64,000 nt of DNA from Vitis vinifera (Eukaryota > Streptophyta > Magnoliopsida > Vitales > Vitaceae): positions 1,591,001 to 1,655,000 of the forward strand of contig NC_081807.1 of NCBI RefSeq assembly GCF_030704535.1, given 5' to 3'. Position numbers and translations under genes: made by a program. Positions 22,201 to 34,200 of the stretch are shown piece by piece. Position 1 is the stretch's first letter; the number at the start of each line of letters is the position of its first letter. Under the pieces are notes generated by a model. It saw nothing but the letters and a program-made list of their open reading frames with translations. It was not told the origin of the DNA and searched no databases.

Positions 22201-25200
22201 GCCTAAAATTTCTGGTTTAACAACGTCCCAACTGAATAACCAGAAGGCCAATGTGAAGCCGTCCGGACCTGGGGCTTTGTCTCCACAGAAACTGCTTAGG
22301 GCTGCGAAAATTTCTTCCTCAGAAAAACTAACTTCTAGGCTGCTGGCCAAGCCTTCTCCCAACACCTTGAAGGTAAGGCCATTAATACTAGGCCTCCAAT
22401 CCCCAGGATCAGAGAGAAGGGTTTGGTAGGCATTGCAAACACCTTCTTTTATCTCTGCCAAGGATGAGAGATTCACCCCATTTACTTTAATTTTGGATAG
22501 GAAATTCCTCCTTGCCCTAGCATTGGCCATTTTGTGGAAATACTTGGTATTTTTATCACCCTCTCTTAACTAGATTTCTCTTGACTTCTGTCTCCAAGAA
22601 GTTTCTTCTAGAAGGGCCCATTTCTTATATTCCTCAAGGTCCAGATTTTTAGCCTCTATATCTTCAGGAGTAAGAGCGTTTTCGTTCTCCTTGGCCTCCC
22701 ACTGCTGCAAGCGGGAGAGGGCCTCTGCTCTGTTGAAAGAGACGTTGCCTACCACCTCCTTGTTCCATTTTTTCAGGTCCTTCTTAAGAGCTTTGAGCTT
22801 TTCAGCGATGCAGTGGCTGCTGTAGCCTTCAACCGAATATCCATTCCACCAGCTTTTTACTAGGTCCTTGAACCCATCAATTTTCAGCCACATATTTTCA
22901 AAGCGGAAGGGGCTTTTGCCTAAAGAGAAACCCCCAGCTTCTAGAATAATGGGGTTGTGGTCAGAGACCAGGCGAGGGAGAGCAGATTGTGAGATGGCTG
23001 AGAAGTGGTCCTCCCATTGGTCAGAGATTAAAAAACGGTCCAATCTAGAGGTAGCTTGAGAGTTCAAGCCCCCTATCCAAGTGAAAGGACCTCTAGCCAG
23101 TGGTATATCCTTCAGCCCCAGCTCCCCGATCACCTCTGAAAATCTCCTCATATCGGCTGTGAGTCTCGGGGCATTTCTTCTTTCATCTGGATATCTAACA
23201 GCATTAAAATCCCCTCCTATGCACCAAGGGTCTTCCCAGAGGCCACGGATGGCTCCAAGCTCTTCCCAAAAGTCTTCCTTTTCGCTACCTATCACTGGCC
23301 CGTACACTCCAGAGAAGATCCAAGAGAATCCGTCACTGCAGTTTCTAAAACGAGCAGAGATGGAGTACCCCCCACTTTCTACCTCCAAATTCTCCAAGAC
23401 TCTGTTATCCCATATGAGAAGGAGCCCTCCTGCCGTGCCCCTTGCGTCCACTGAAGCCCAATTAAGAAATCTTCCTATTCCCACACTATTCACCAATTGC
23501 GTAGAAACATCTTTCACCTTTGTCTCCAAGAGACAAACCAAATCAGCCTTCTGATTCCTCACCACTCCCTTGATCAGTTTTCTTTTATCACAATCATTAA
23601 GCCCTCGAACGTTCCAGCAAAGAATTTTAATTCTCATTAATCAACTGGAATCAAGTCCCAGGAGCTCTGACCAGATCTTTTGGATATCCCTGATGTCCCC
23701 TTATAACTAACAGAGCATTCCAATCTTTTTAACTCTCGTTCAAATCGGGTGGAACATGATTTTTTCTTTTTCCTTCTCTTACGGAGAGAGTTACTTCCAG
23801 TCCTCAGCTTCAATTTCGAAAGCAGCTCCAGAATTTCGACTTTATGCCCTTCAACAGGCATTCCCAAGACTTGACTAAAATGTAATAATTTGGAGAGCTC
23901 CTCTTCTGACCATCCTTCTTCACCCGGGGGGTAATCCGACGAGTCTCTCTGCTTAGCCATGTTGTTTCCCAGATCAGAGGTCGGGGCTGTAGGCAAAATC
24001 ACTGTCGACCCATCTCTAAGCATGATGGACAGGGGGTTCGGTGTCACTTCTACGTCCCTTGCCATTGGAAAAAAAGGACTAGAGCCAGATTCCTTTCCCT
24101 TCTCAAGCCCCGTGTCCCAGAAATGAGAAGAAGAAGAGGATGAGTCCCCTCTCAAGGAGATCGGGGGAAGAGAAGGCATACCTTTTTTATTACGAGCTTC
24201 GACGGGGGGGGAAGCTCCTTTACAGATGTCGGCACTTCCACAAGGTGCGACGCTTCCAACTGGGTTGAATTGCGAGCTTTGATGGGGAGGGAAAGCTCAA
24301 TAGCATGCATCGGCGATTCCACAGGGGATGACGCTTCCATCTGGTGGGATTTGCTAGCTTCGACGGGAAGGGATGCCGTCGGCGCATCCAAAAGGGGCGA
24401 CGCAACCTTCTGGGGAGTCCTTGAGAAGGAAGGTGTCGCAGAGGGGGCTCCACCCCGACGCAGCGAGCAGCTAGGGCTTTCTTGCCCTAAAGCTTTGGAA
24501 GGGGCTGGGTCAAGGGGTTTAAGGGAAGAACCCATAGAGACTTGGGCCTTCCCTAGCCCAGGCCCAAAGGGCCTTCCACAGGTTAGGCTCGAATGGGCCA
24601 AGACATCCAGAAGTTGGCCTGATTCCTCAACGCGGGCTTGGGAAAGAGGAAATTGGCCCTTCTCCATGGCGCGGGCAGGAGACGAGGGAGCAGCTTCACC
24701 CGTCATGTCTGTAGTAGGTGCACTAGTCCCTAGGGTCGGCGAAGGCAGCTTTTCAGGTTGCAGGATGACAGAGGAAGGGGGCTGGGGGTCCACGCTCCCC
24801 ATAGCGCGTGAAGGGGCCACCACTTCATCCCCAATCTTCCAAACACTAGACCTGCAGGTGGGGATCACAGAGGAAAAGCAGGGCTCTTCTTCCCACCATA
24901 GTTGCAGAGCATAACAGGAGGCGCCAGCAACTACCTGCAGCGAGCTTGGGTGTTGCCATCCACTGGTTTCGACTAGGACTCTGGCCCACTTGAGGTTCCG
25001 ACGCTCAGCTGTGTTTTCATCCACAGCTACGTACCTCCCACAGGAGTCTCCGAACTGCTTGAAGAGGCTTCTTCCCCAGAGATGGAGAGGGAGTCCTAAA
25101 ATTCTAACCCACACATGGCGCGCCTCCTCATTAACTCCCTCAAGACATCCCACAGATGGCTTCCATTTTTCTAGGCGGAAGCTTCTTCCTCTGAAACGTC

Positions 25201-28200
25201 TTGCCCCTGAGCTAAACACCCTTTCTGCTTTGTCCTCAAATTCAAACTCCAGGAGCATGAGATTTTCTCTCACGTTTGAAAGCCAGAGGTTTCCTTCCAA
25301 GAACCATGAGTTCTTCGCCCATGACCCGAAAGAAACGGGGTCAGGAAGACGATCAGCGTCCCCCTCCCAAGAGCCCACAAGACACCTGCCCAGCAACTCC
25401 TCATTCCTATCCAAAGTTTCTTTCTCAATTTCTAGCCAGACGGCATCTCGAGGCTCGGGGCAATCCCGAAGAGGGTATGAGCCTCTGCCTACGCTACTGC
25501 TGGGTGAGACTTGGGAAGGTGATTGTTTCTCCAGCAAAACACCTCTCCATTGGAGGGGGGCGACTCCCACACTTCTCAGTTTACTAGCCAGCATTTTCCA
25601 GCCTCCAACAAGCCCCCTTCCTTCAGGGAAAGCCAAGGAAAATCTTTTGTTCTCCGCATCTCTTACCACGCAGAACAAAAATCTTCCTGCTCTATTGCCT
25701 CTGAGTTCCAAACTGTAAACTCTATCACCTTCTGACCAAAACTTTCTGAAAGGGGTTCTTTCCTTTAGCCCACAAACTGATTCAACCCCTTCTAGCAATA
25801 GAGATAAGCCTTTTCCTCCAAATCTGATCCATGAAGAGAACTTGGGGCCTCTTTCACAGATCTTTCCACGCACTTTTCCTTTGTGGTCTTCTATGCTAAT
25901 CTCGAAGGTCTTCAGATCAATGCCAAACCAGCACTTACCACCAGGGGAAGATACCGGCATTTTTACCGGCGAGCATCTAGCTATAACTAAACAAAAACCA
26001 CATGCACATACAAAGAACCTCTCGAGGAGACACCCATCAAGACTATGGTATCCTTATGATGCTGATGTAGCCTAGTTAACTTAAAGTTGTTTGAGAAGAT
26101 CAAGAAGGCTATAGTCTCCTTATGGCTAAGCAAGTGGCCTAGTACTTTTTTGTCACTAGGCATTGGATACTGCCTCCATGAAAGAAGTTAGACTAGTGCT
26201 CTCTATGTTCTGTATGTGAATTAAGTGGTTGCTTAATGATATTAGCAGTTTTAAATGGCATGAGGTGCACTTTAAGTGCAAAGTGAGCCAAAGCCCAAGG
26301 CACAACCTTCAATGAAGTGTGATGCACCCTGATGCAGGACAGGAAGTGAGGTGGACCCTGATGCAAGGAGAGTAGTGGTATAGTTGAAAAGCCCTAGGAA
26401 TCACTCTTAGAAACCTTTAGGCTTCACACCCAAGTGCTCTTTTTATCACACAAAGAAAATAGTAGCTGCTGAAAATTTCATAATTCATTCATTGATTCTT
26501 TCAAAAGACTAATCAACTACTATATAGAACTTTTCTAGGGGCTTAGAACTCCTTGGACCTAGTTGCATAGTAGTAATGCATCTTGAAAATAACAAAAACT
26601 TGGATTGACTACTAGACCACATAAAAGACTAGGAAAATGACAATATTAATGACTAAAAAGACTTATGACCATTGAGACCATAATTTGATTTCTGGAAAGT
26701 ACTTTCTAGGTTGAACCCATATTGAATTATATAAGATTCCAACTAAGGTGGTGTTTGTTTTTTTGACTTTTTGCTGAATGCAATTTAGTTTTAGAATTTA
26801 GGTTATTTGTTTTTCTACTTTTTCATGATTTATTATAAACTTTTTACTAAATAGAAAAAGCCAAAATATGTAGTTTTTTCTAAATAGAAAAAATAACATA
26901 TTGATTTTTTTTACTTTTTAATACTTAATAGAAATAAAATACTATAAAAACAAACAACATAATATTTAACATTATTAAGCATTAAAGTTCTATTTAGAAT
27001 TAAGTAAAAAAACAAACACCACCTAAGCCCATTATCATCCAGAGAATGCCAAATTACAGTTTGGGCCTTGGAGCGCATTCTTTTGTGCCTTTGATAAATT
27101 TTTAAAGGTGGTTGCCAATTGTCTCCATCTTACCTGAGGTTGCATATATAATTTTATGTTAATGTTGTAGAGGAATATATATTCACAATAATTGATTGAT
27201 AAATAAATAAGTTAATGACTAATAAGTAAACTGAAATAGATAAATAAAGGATAAATTAATAAAATAAAATAGAAATATTACATAATTCAATATAAAAATT
27301 TAAAAAAACATGTAGATAAATAAATAGTTTCACAATTTAAACTTTCATTATACAATTATCATAATAAATGGATAGTAAAAAAATAAAAATAATTCATAGT
27401 ATCTTGTTAAATAAAAAAGAAAAAGATAAATAAGTAGTTTTACCTATAAAAAAAAAGAAAAAAAGAAAAATAAGTAGTTTCAATTAGATCTTCATTTTAT
27501 AATTATAAAGTTATCGTTAAATAATAAGTGTCTATTTGGATGCACTTCTTGTTTTCTATTTTTAAAAACAGAAAATGGTAGTAACTTCTACATAAAGTAT
27601 AGGGACTCTTAGAGGCTTACATTGAAAATGGAATGATTTTAAAAAAAAATCAAGGCATTAAATTTTTTTTACTATCTCAAATTTAAAAAATTTTGAAGTA
27701 ATTTTTAGGGACATAAGATTTTGAATAGGGTCGTGAGGCCACTGTGCATTGGAAGAGAAGAGAAAAATGAGCCCTCTCTGAGAACTGCCCGCAGCCACCA
27801 AGTATGTGACACCCTTTTCTCTCTCTCTTTTCTTCTTCTTCTTCTTCTCTCTCAGCTATTCTTATTCCTACTCTTCCCTAACTTTGGTGCTTTTATTTTT
27901 ATTTTTTTTTAATTTCACCCCAATGATGATGTTTTAATGCTGCCTTTTAAAAAAAAATCATGTCAGTCCTAGATGTCGTATTCCCCCCTTTTTTTTTTAT
28001 TTAATTTTTTTTTTTATAAAAAAACTAGTCAATATGACTCCTTTATGGCCAGGAGGGGGGAAGTAGCACACAGGCGTGCCTTCAGGGAGCCTTGCACCTA
28101 TCTCAAGGTGCACACCTTTCACCCCCAAGCTGCAACTCTTTGACTAGGTTATGCCTGACCTTAGGCAAGGCCATAGGTAGTCCCTCGTCATGCTGCCATG

Positions 28201-31200
28201 TGCCTGGGCACACCTTTTAAAACTATGAATATTAGTTTATTTAGGACAATAGCAATACACAGGATTATTGAATCTATTAAAAAAATATTGATAGCTGCTC
28301 GTAGTTTATGAAGTGAAATCTGATAACATAGGTAACTTTTCTTGAAAGGCACTTCTTTACCTACAAAGATAAAAGGAAAACACCATTTTGAAACAACAAA
28401 AGGTATGAATTTTGAAACAGATATAACAGAAAAACAAATTTATGTAAAGAAAGCATCAGTTTATAGAAAATATTACGTGAAAGGAATTGGATTTGAAATA
28501 AAACCCACGAGTGTACATTTTTCTTAATGACAACTAAATAAGTGGAGAACGATTTTGAGAAAAGTTATGTTATTAGGGCTATTCTTAATGTGGACATGTG
28601 ATACACCATCTGTAGCTGCATTTCATTGCCTAGTTTTTTGTAGATTTTGTTTTGCTAATTACATGTATTTGGTAATTGGTTTACATGGAGGAGCTGTGTA
28701 AAGTTCAGGGCTTTGGTGGGATTGAAGGCTGATAAATTATTCAACATTTTAAATTTATTGTTATATTTTGGAGCTTTATTGCCTATATTTAATTACCTCA
28801 TGCCACTAGCTATTTGCTAGTAGACTTGTGCTTTGGCTTCCTGAAGTTTTTTTATACATGTTTCATATTTCTTGACATTTGCTTGTTCCTGTTAATGTTG
28901 TTTGGAATGTTTTGAGGCTTTGTGGTTTAGTTAGTCATTGTCTTGTTGCATTATCAGTTAGTCATTGCCATTGTCTATGTTCCTTTTTGAAGTTTTACAC
29001 CTTTCTTTTGAACAATGATGCTGTCATTCATGCTTTATTAACCTTTTTGGGGGTTTTTGCTATGTAGGATGAAGAGTTGGATATATCTCCTGTTGAGATT
29101 GATGATGCATTAGTTATTGAAGATGATGATATCTCAGATGACGAAGATGATGACCATGATGATGTATGTTATGAAATATTTTTAGTGTCTCCTAGCATTA
29201 CCTTTTGCATGCAGAGGCTATTTAATTTACTCCAACCATCCATCACAGTTTCAAAATTGTTCTGCTGATAATGCAGAACATGAAACCCTAATGTTAACGG
29301 GTATTTGTGATGTTTCTTCAGTTCCTTGCTATCTTGATTAAAGTACCTATTTTCTTGTTAGCATATTTTGAAGGCAGAAGATTCTTTTTTTTTTTTTTTA
29401 TCCTCTGGGTTTGTTGTTGGTTCCCCGCGTCCTCTTTTTCTTCTTCTCCATTTGTGGTATGTTGGAGTGGTTGTGTGGGGTGCTGGTCTTTTGCATGGAC
29501 TTGCATTGTCATCCCATGTGTCTGGACAGAATAATATTTAGATTTTGCAAGCCCTTTCATCCTATATATCTAGCGAGAACGATGTTGAGTTTTTGGGCAA
29601 TTTCTTTTTGGTGGATAACGATAATACACCAAGTGAAAACAAATGAAAAAGTAGTTGTCTAACAATTAAACTTCAACGCTTCTTATTGTTGAGTTGTTCT
29701 GATAATAAGTTCCTAATAGACTTCTACCATGTTATTTTTCCAGGTGCTAAGAGATGATTCTCTACCTGTTTGCATGCCAGACAAAGTGCATGATGTGAAA
29801 TTGGGTGACTCAGCTGAAGATAGTAATAATGCTCCTGCAACAAGTGATAGTCAGACCAATGCAGCTTCCGGTTCTAGTAGCAGAGCTGCTGCAGTTAAGG
29901 GTTTGGACTCCACTGAGTTTAGGAGTGGGAACTCTTTTGGTTCAAGGGGGGCAATGTCATTTGCTGCTGCTGCAATGGCAGGACTTGCATCTGCAAATGG
30001 TAGAGGTATCAGGGGAGGCAGAGATCGGCATGGACGCCCTCTATTTGGTTCTAGTGATCCTCCTAGATTAATATTTTCTGCAGGCGGGAAGCAGCTTAAT
30101 AGGCACTTAACAATTTATCAGGCCATCCAACGCCAACTTGTGCTAGATGAGGACGATGATGAAAGATACAATGGCAGTGATTTTATATCTAGTGATGGTA
30201 GCAGGTTATGGAGTGATATTTATACTATCACATACCAAAGGGCAGACGCTCAAGCTGACAGAGCTTTGGTAGGAGGATCAAGTTCTGCTACCCAGTCAAG
30301 ATCTACCAGAGCTGGGTCTGGTTCTAGTTCTAATACTGACATGTCACTTCATCGAATGTCGCTCCTAGATAGCATCTTGCAGGGTGAACTTCCTTGTGAT
30401 TTGGAAAAATCTAATCCTACTTACAATATAATGGCATTGTTGCGGGTACTGGAGGGTTTGAACCAACTTGCGCCTCGCTTAAGAGTCCAGGCAGTATCTG
30501 ATGATTTCTCTGAAGGGAAGATTTCTTGTCTAGATGAGCTTAGTGCAACTGGTGCCAGGGTTCCATATGAGGAATTTATCAATAGCAAGCTAACTCCGAA
30601 GTTGGCCCGCCAAATCCAGGATGCTCTTGCACTGTGTAGTGGTAGTCTTCCATCGTGGTGTTACCAGGTGACAAAAGCATGTCCATTCTTGTTTCCTTTT
30701 GAGACCCGGCGACAGTATTTCTACTCAACTGCTTTTGGATTGTCACGTGCTTTATATCGGCTCCAGCAGCAACAAGGTGCAGATGGTCATGGATCAACAA
30801 ATGAAAGAATTGGGAGATTGCAGCGCCAAAAAGTTCGTGTCTCAAGAAACCGCATTTTAGACTCTGCTGCAAAAGTCATGGAGATGTATTCTAGCCAAAA
30901 GGCTGTTCTTGAAGTAGAATATTTTGGTGAAGTTGGCACTGGATTAGGTCCTACATTGGAGTTCTATACCCTTCTAAGTCATGACCTACAGAAGGTTGGG
31001 CTTGGCATGTGGAGGTCAAATTTTTCACCAGATAAACAATCAATGGAAATTGATGGAGATGAACTGAAAAATGGAAAAACAGATAATATCTCTAGGTTGA
31101 GTCCTGCTGCCAGCGATATTGTCCAAGCTCCCCTTGGGTTGTTCCCTCGGCCCTGGCCTCCAAATGCTGATGCTTCTGATGGTAGCCAATTCTCTAAGGT

Positions 31201-34200
31201 TATTGAACATTTTCGCTTGGTTGGGCGTGTGATTGCCAAAGCCCTTCAAGATGGGCGGCTCTTGGACCTGCCATTATCGACAGCACTTTACAAGCTTGTG
31301 CTTGGTCAAGTATGTTAATTGTGTTGTCTTAAATTTACTTCTTTCGTAGTATTAACAAAATTTTTGAAAATTGCTGTTTTGTTGCTGTCATTTTGCTGCT
31401 GTTGTAGTTATGTGTGTGCGCGTGCGTGCTTTTGGTTTGTGACATTCAGCTATCTCATTTTCTTGTAGGAGCTTGATTTGCATGATATTCTTTCTTTTGA
31501 TGCCGATTTTGGGAAGATCTTGCAAGAACTACAAGTCCTTGTTAGTCGGAAACAGTATCTAGAATCGACGGGTGGTGATAATCAGGATGCGATTGCTAAT
31601 TTATGTTTCCGTGGGGCGCCAATAGAAGATCTCTGTCTGGATTTCACTCTTCCTGGTTATCCAGACTACATTTTGAAACCAGGAGAAGAAAATGTAATTT
31701 GCATACCCTCTTGAATGCCTCTTCAAAATTTTGATGGATTTTTTTTCCCCTTTGGCATATTTGTGTTGTTTGCAAAGATGTTCCTGAAAGATCTCCTCAT
31801 TTGTTTAATTTTTCAGGTGGATATTAATAACTTGGAGGAATATATATCTTTGGTCGTTGATGCAACCGTTAAAACTGGAATTATGCGGCAAATGGAAGCA
31901 TTTAGATCAGGTTTCAATCAGGTTAGCAGCTTCCTTTGTTATTTGTGGATTTCATGTGGGACTTCTTTCTGCTACACCTGGTTAACTGGATTACTTATTG
32001 AGATTTGAAGAGGTGCCATTGCCATGAAACATGTCGCTGCTGGTCCTTATTTGATTTTTCCGTTTTTTGTGAAGTCCATCTCTTGAGTTCCAAAAATTAA
32101 GTTTCTAATTTTAATACATTTTAACCAAATAATTCTGACGAGGTTTGCTGGTTCTGGATGAAGTTTGTGGTGGTGGTCTATATATTTGAGTGATAGAACT
32201 TATTCTCATCCTCTGTTGCAATCAGGTTTTTGACATCACATCTCTACAAATATTCTCTCCGGATGAATTGGATTATTTGCTATGTGGCAGAAGAGAGTTG
32301 TGGGAGGTAATCTGCTCTTTTCTATATTGTGTAGCTTTCCTCACACAAGCCATGCTTGAAATCTGTATTGTGAATTATAGTAGTTAAAATATGATTTTCA
32401 TCTATGCAGGCTGAGACACTTGTTGATCACATAAAGTTCGATCATGGATACACCGCCAAGAGCCCTGCAATCATTAATGTATGCTTCTTCTCTGGATTTA
32501 CAAAGTTGATGCAAGGGGGTTTTATTTTGCTTTATTTCATTCATATGATGTCTTGTTTCTGACCTTTTCAGTTACTTGAGATTATGGGAGAATTCAACCC
32601 AGAGCAGCAGCGGGCCTTCTGCCAGTTCGTCACTGGCGCACCTAGACTGCCGCCTGGTGGTCTGGCAGTGCTGAATCCAAAGCTGACTATTGTCAGAAAG
32701 GTATTGTCCTAGAGTTCAATTTCATTCAAAATAGCATATGGTGGATTTATTTACTTCTATAGATCAGTAAACTATCTAACATCATGAAGATGAGGATCCT
32801 TTAGGTGCATCTGAAGGTTTCTTGGTGGTGATTTTTTTTTTTTTTGAATAGATAAATACAGAGAAAATATATATTAAGAAAAAAGGGTGCTTAAGAGGCA
32901 ACCCAAAGCTCGCCAAAAGACAAGAACAAAAAGAAGCAAAAACTCACCAGCCTCCATCTAGAACCCAACCAATCAAAAAAGTTGATTAAAGGTAAAGGTC
33001 CTACATCTAAACAAGACTTAGAAAAAAGACTTAGAGCAAGACCAAAGATTACAAACAAATGAATTTTTCATTCTTTGAATCGAAATATCCTCATTAACAA
33101 AAGCTATTTTGTTTCTTTCCTTCCAAACCATCCAAAATAAACAAAGAGGAGCTGCCATCCAAGCCTTTCTACGCTTCTTGCCCACAAAGGAACCATGTCA
33201 ACCTAGAAGAATGTCTCTAGTCGAAAGCGGAAGGACCCACTTAACACCAAACATAGCAAAAACAAGCTCCCACAAAACCCTCTCCTCAAAGCAATGGATG
33301 AGAATGTGATTAATCGTCTGCTCTTCAGCACAACAAAGGAAACATCTATTAGCTATGTTCCACCCTTTCCTTTTGAGTTGATCTAGGGTTAGGACCTTCC
33401 CCCACAGCTTCCCAAGCAAAGAAACCCACCTTAGTAAGAACACAAAGGCTCCATATGATGTTCCACGGAAACGGGACTGCACATCTAGGTTCAAGAGTAC
33501 TATAAAGGGATTTAACAAAAAAATTCCCGTTCTTTGTCTCGTTCCACACCACCCTATTCTCCAAACCAAAAAATAGTCTTTTTCCTTGTAGAGTCAAAAG
33601 GAACCTCTCCACCACTTCCACCTCCCAATTATTGAAAGATCTAGAGAAACGGGGATTCCACCCCTCCTTTTCCCCAAGGAATCCCAACAATCCACTACCC
33701 ACGCATCTTTTGAATCCGCTAAGGGATACAAAGAAGGAAAAGAATCACAAAGGGTATCGTTCCCGCACCATTTGTCCTTTCAAAATCTCACTCTTCTACC
33801 ATCCCCCATAGAAAAAGCATTATTTTTAAGCATCAAGAAGCCTTCCTTTCTAATTTCCTTCCAAAACCCCACCCCATAGCCCTCCCTTACTTCACGGGTA
33901 CTCCAACCTCCTCCTTCCTCACCAAACTTCCTACCAATAACAAGCTTCCACAAGGACTCCTTTTCAACTGCAAAGCGCCAACTCCATTTGCACAAAAGGG
34001 CCCTATTGAGAATAGAAAGACTTCTAACTCCCAAGCCACCCTTCTTTTTATCTGAACAAACAATTTTGCCCACTTTACAAGATGGGACCTCTTCTCCAAA
34101 GCTCCCCCACCCCAAAGAAAGTCCCTTTGGATTTGCTCTAGTCTCAATTTAACAACTCTTGGCATACGCATCAAACATGAGATAGATTGGCATGCTAACC

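Larger units (their letters stand above)
19874..26038 (-). mobile_element. Near-full-length LINE (L1-type non-LTR retrotransposon), antisense in UPL3 intron 8
   Basis: 6,165 bp flanked by a perfect 19-bp target duplication AAGACTATGGTATCCTTAT (19855-19873 and 26039-26057). On the minus strand it has a 78-nt 5' leader, ORF1, ORF2 and a 113-nt 3' UTR ending in a short A tail (T7 at 19874-19880). The perfect duplication, small number of breaks and preserved 5' end indicate a fairly young insertion. It is disabled by two in-frame TAG codons in ORF2 and a frame break in ORF1. Confidence 0.92.

Noticed and set aside
24270..24914. 214-codon plus-strand open frame inside the first LINE
   Set aside because: It is the antisense shadow of the GC-rich ORF1 linker; no domain is visible.
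24990..25718. 242-codon plus-strand open frame inside the first LINE
   Set aside because: Antisense shadow of the DUF4283-like ORF1 region, whose minus-strand product is recognisable.
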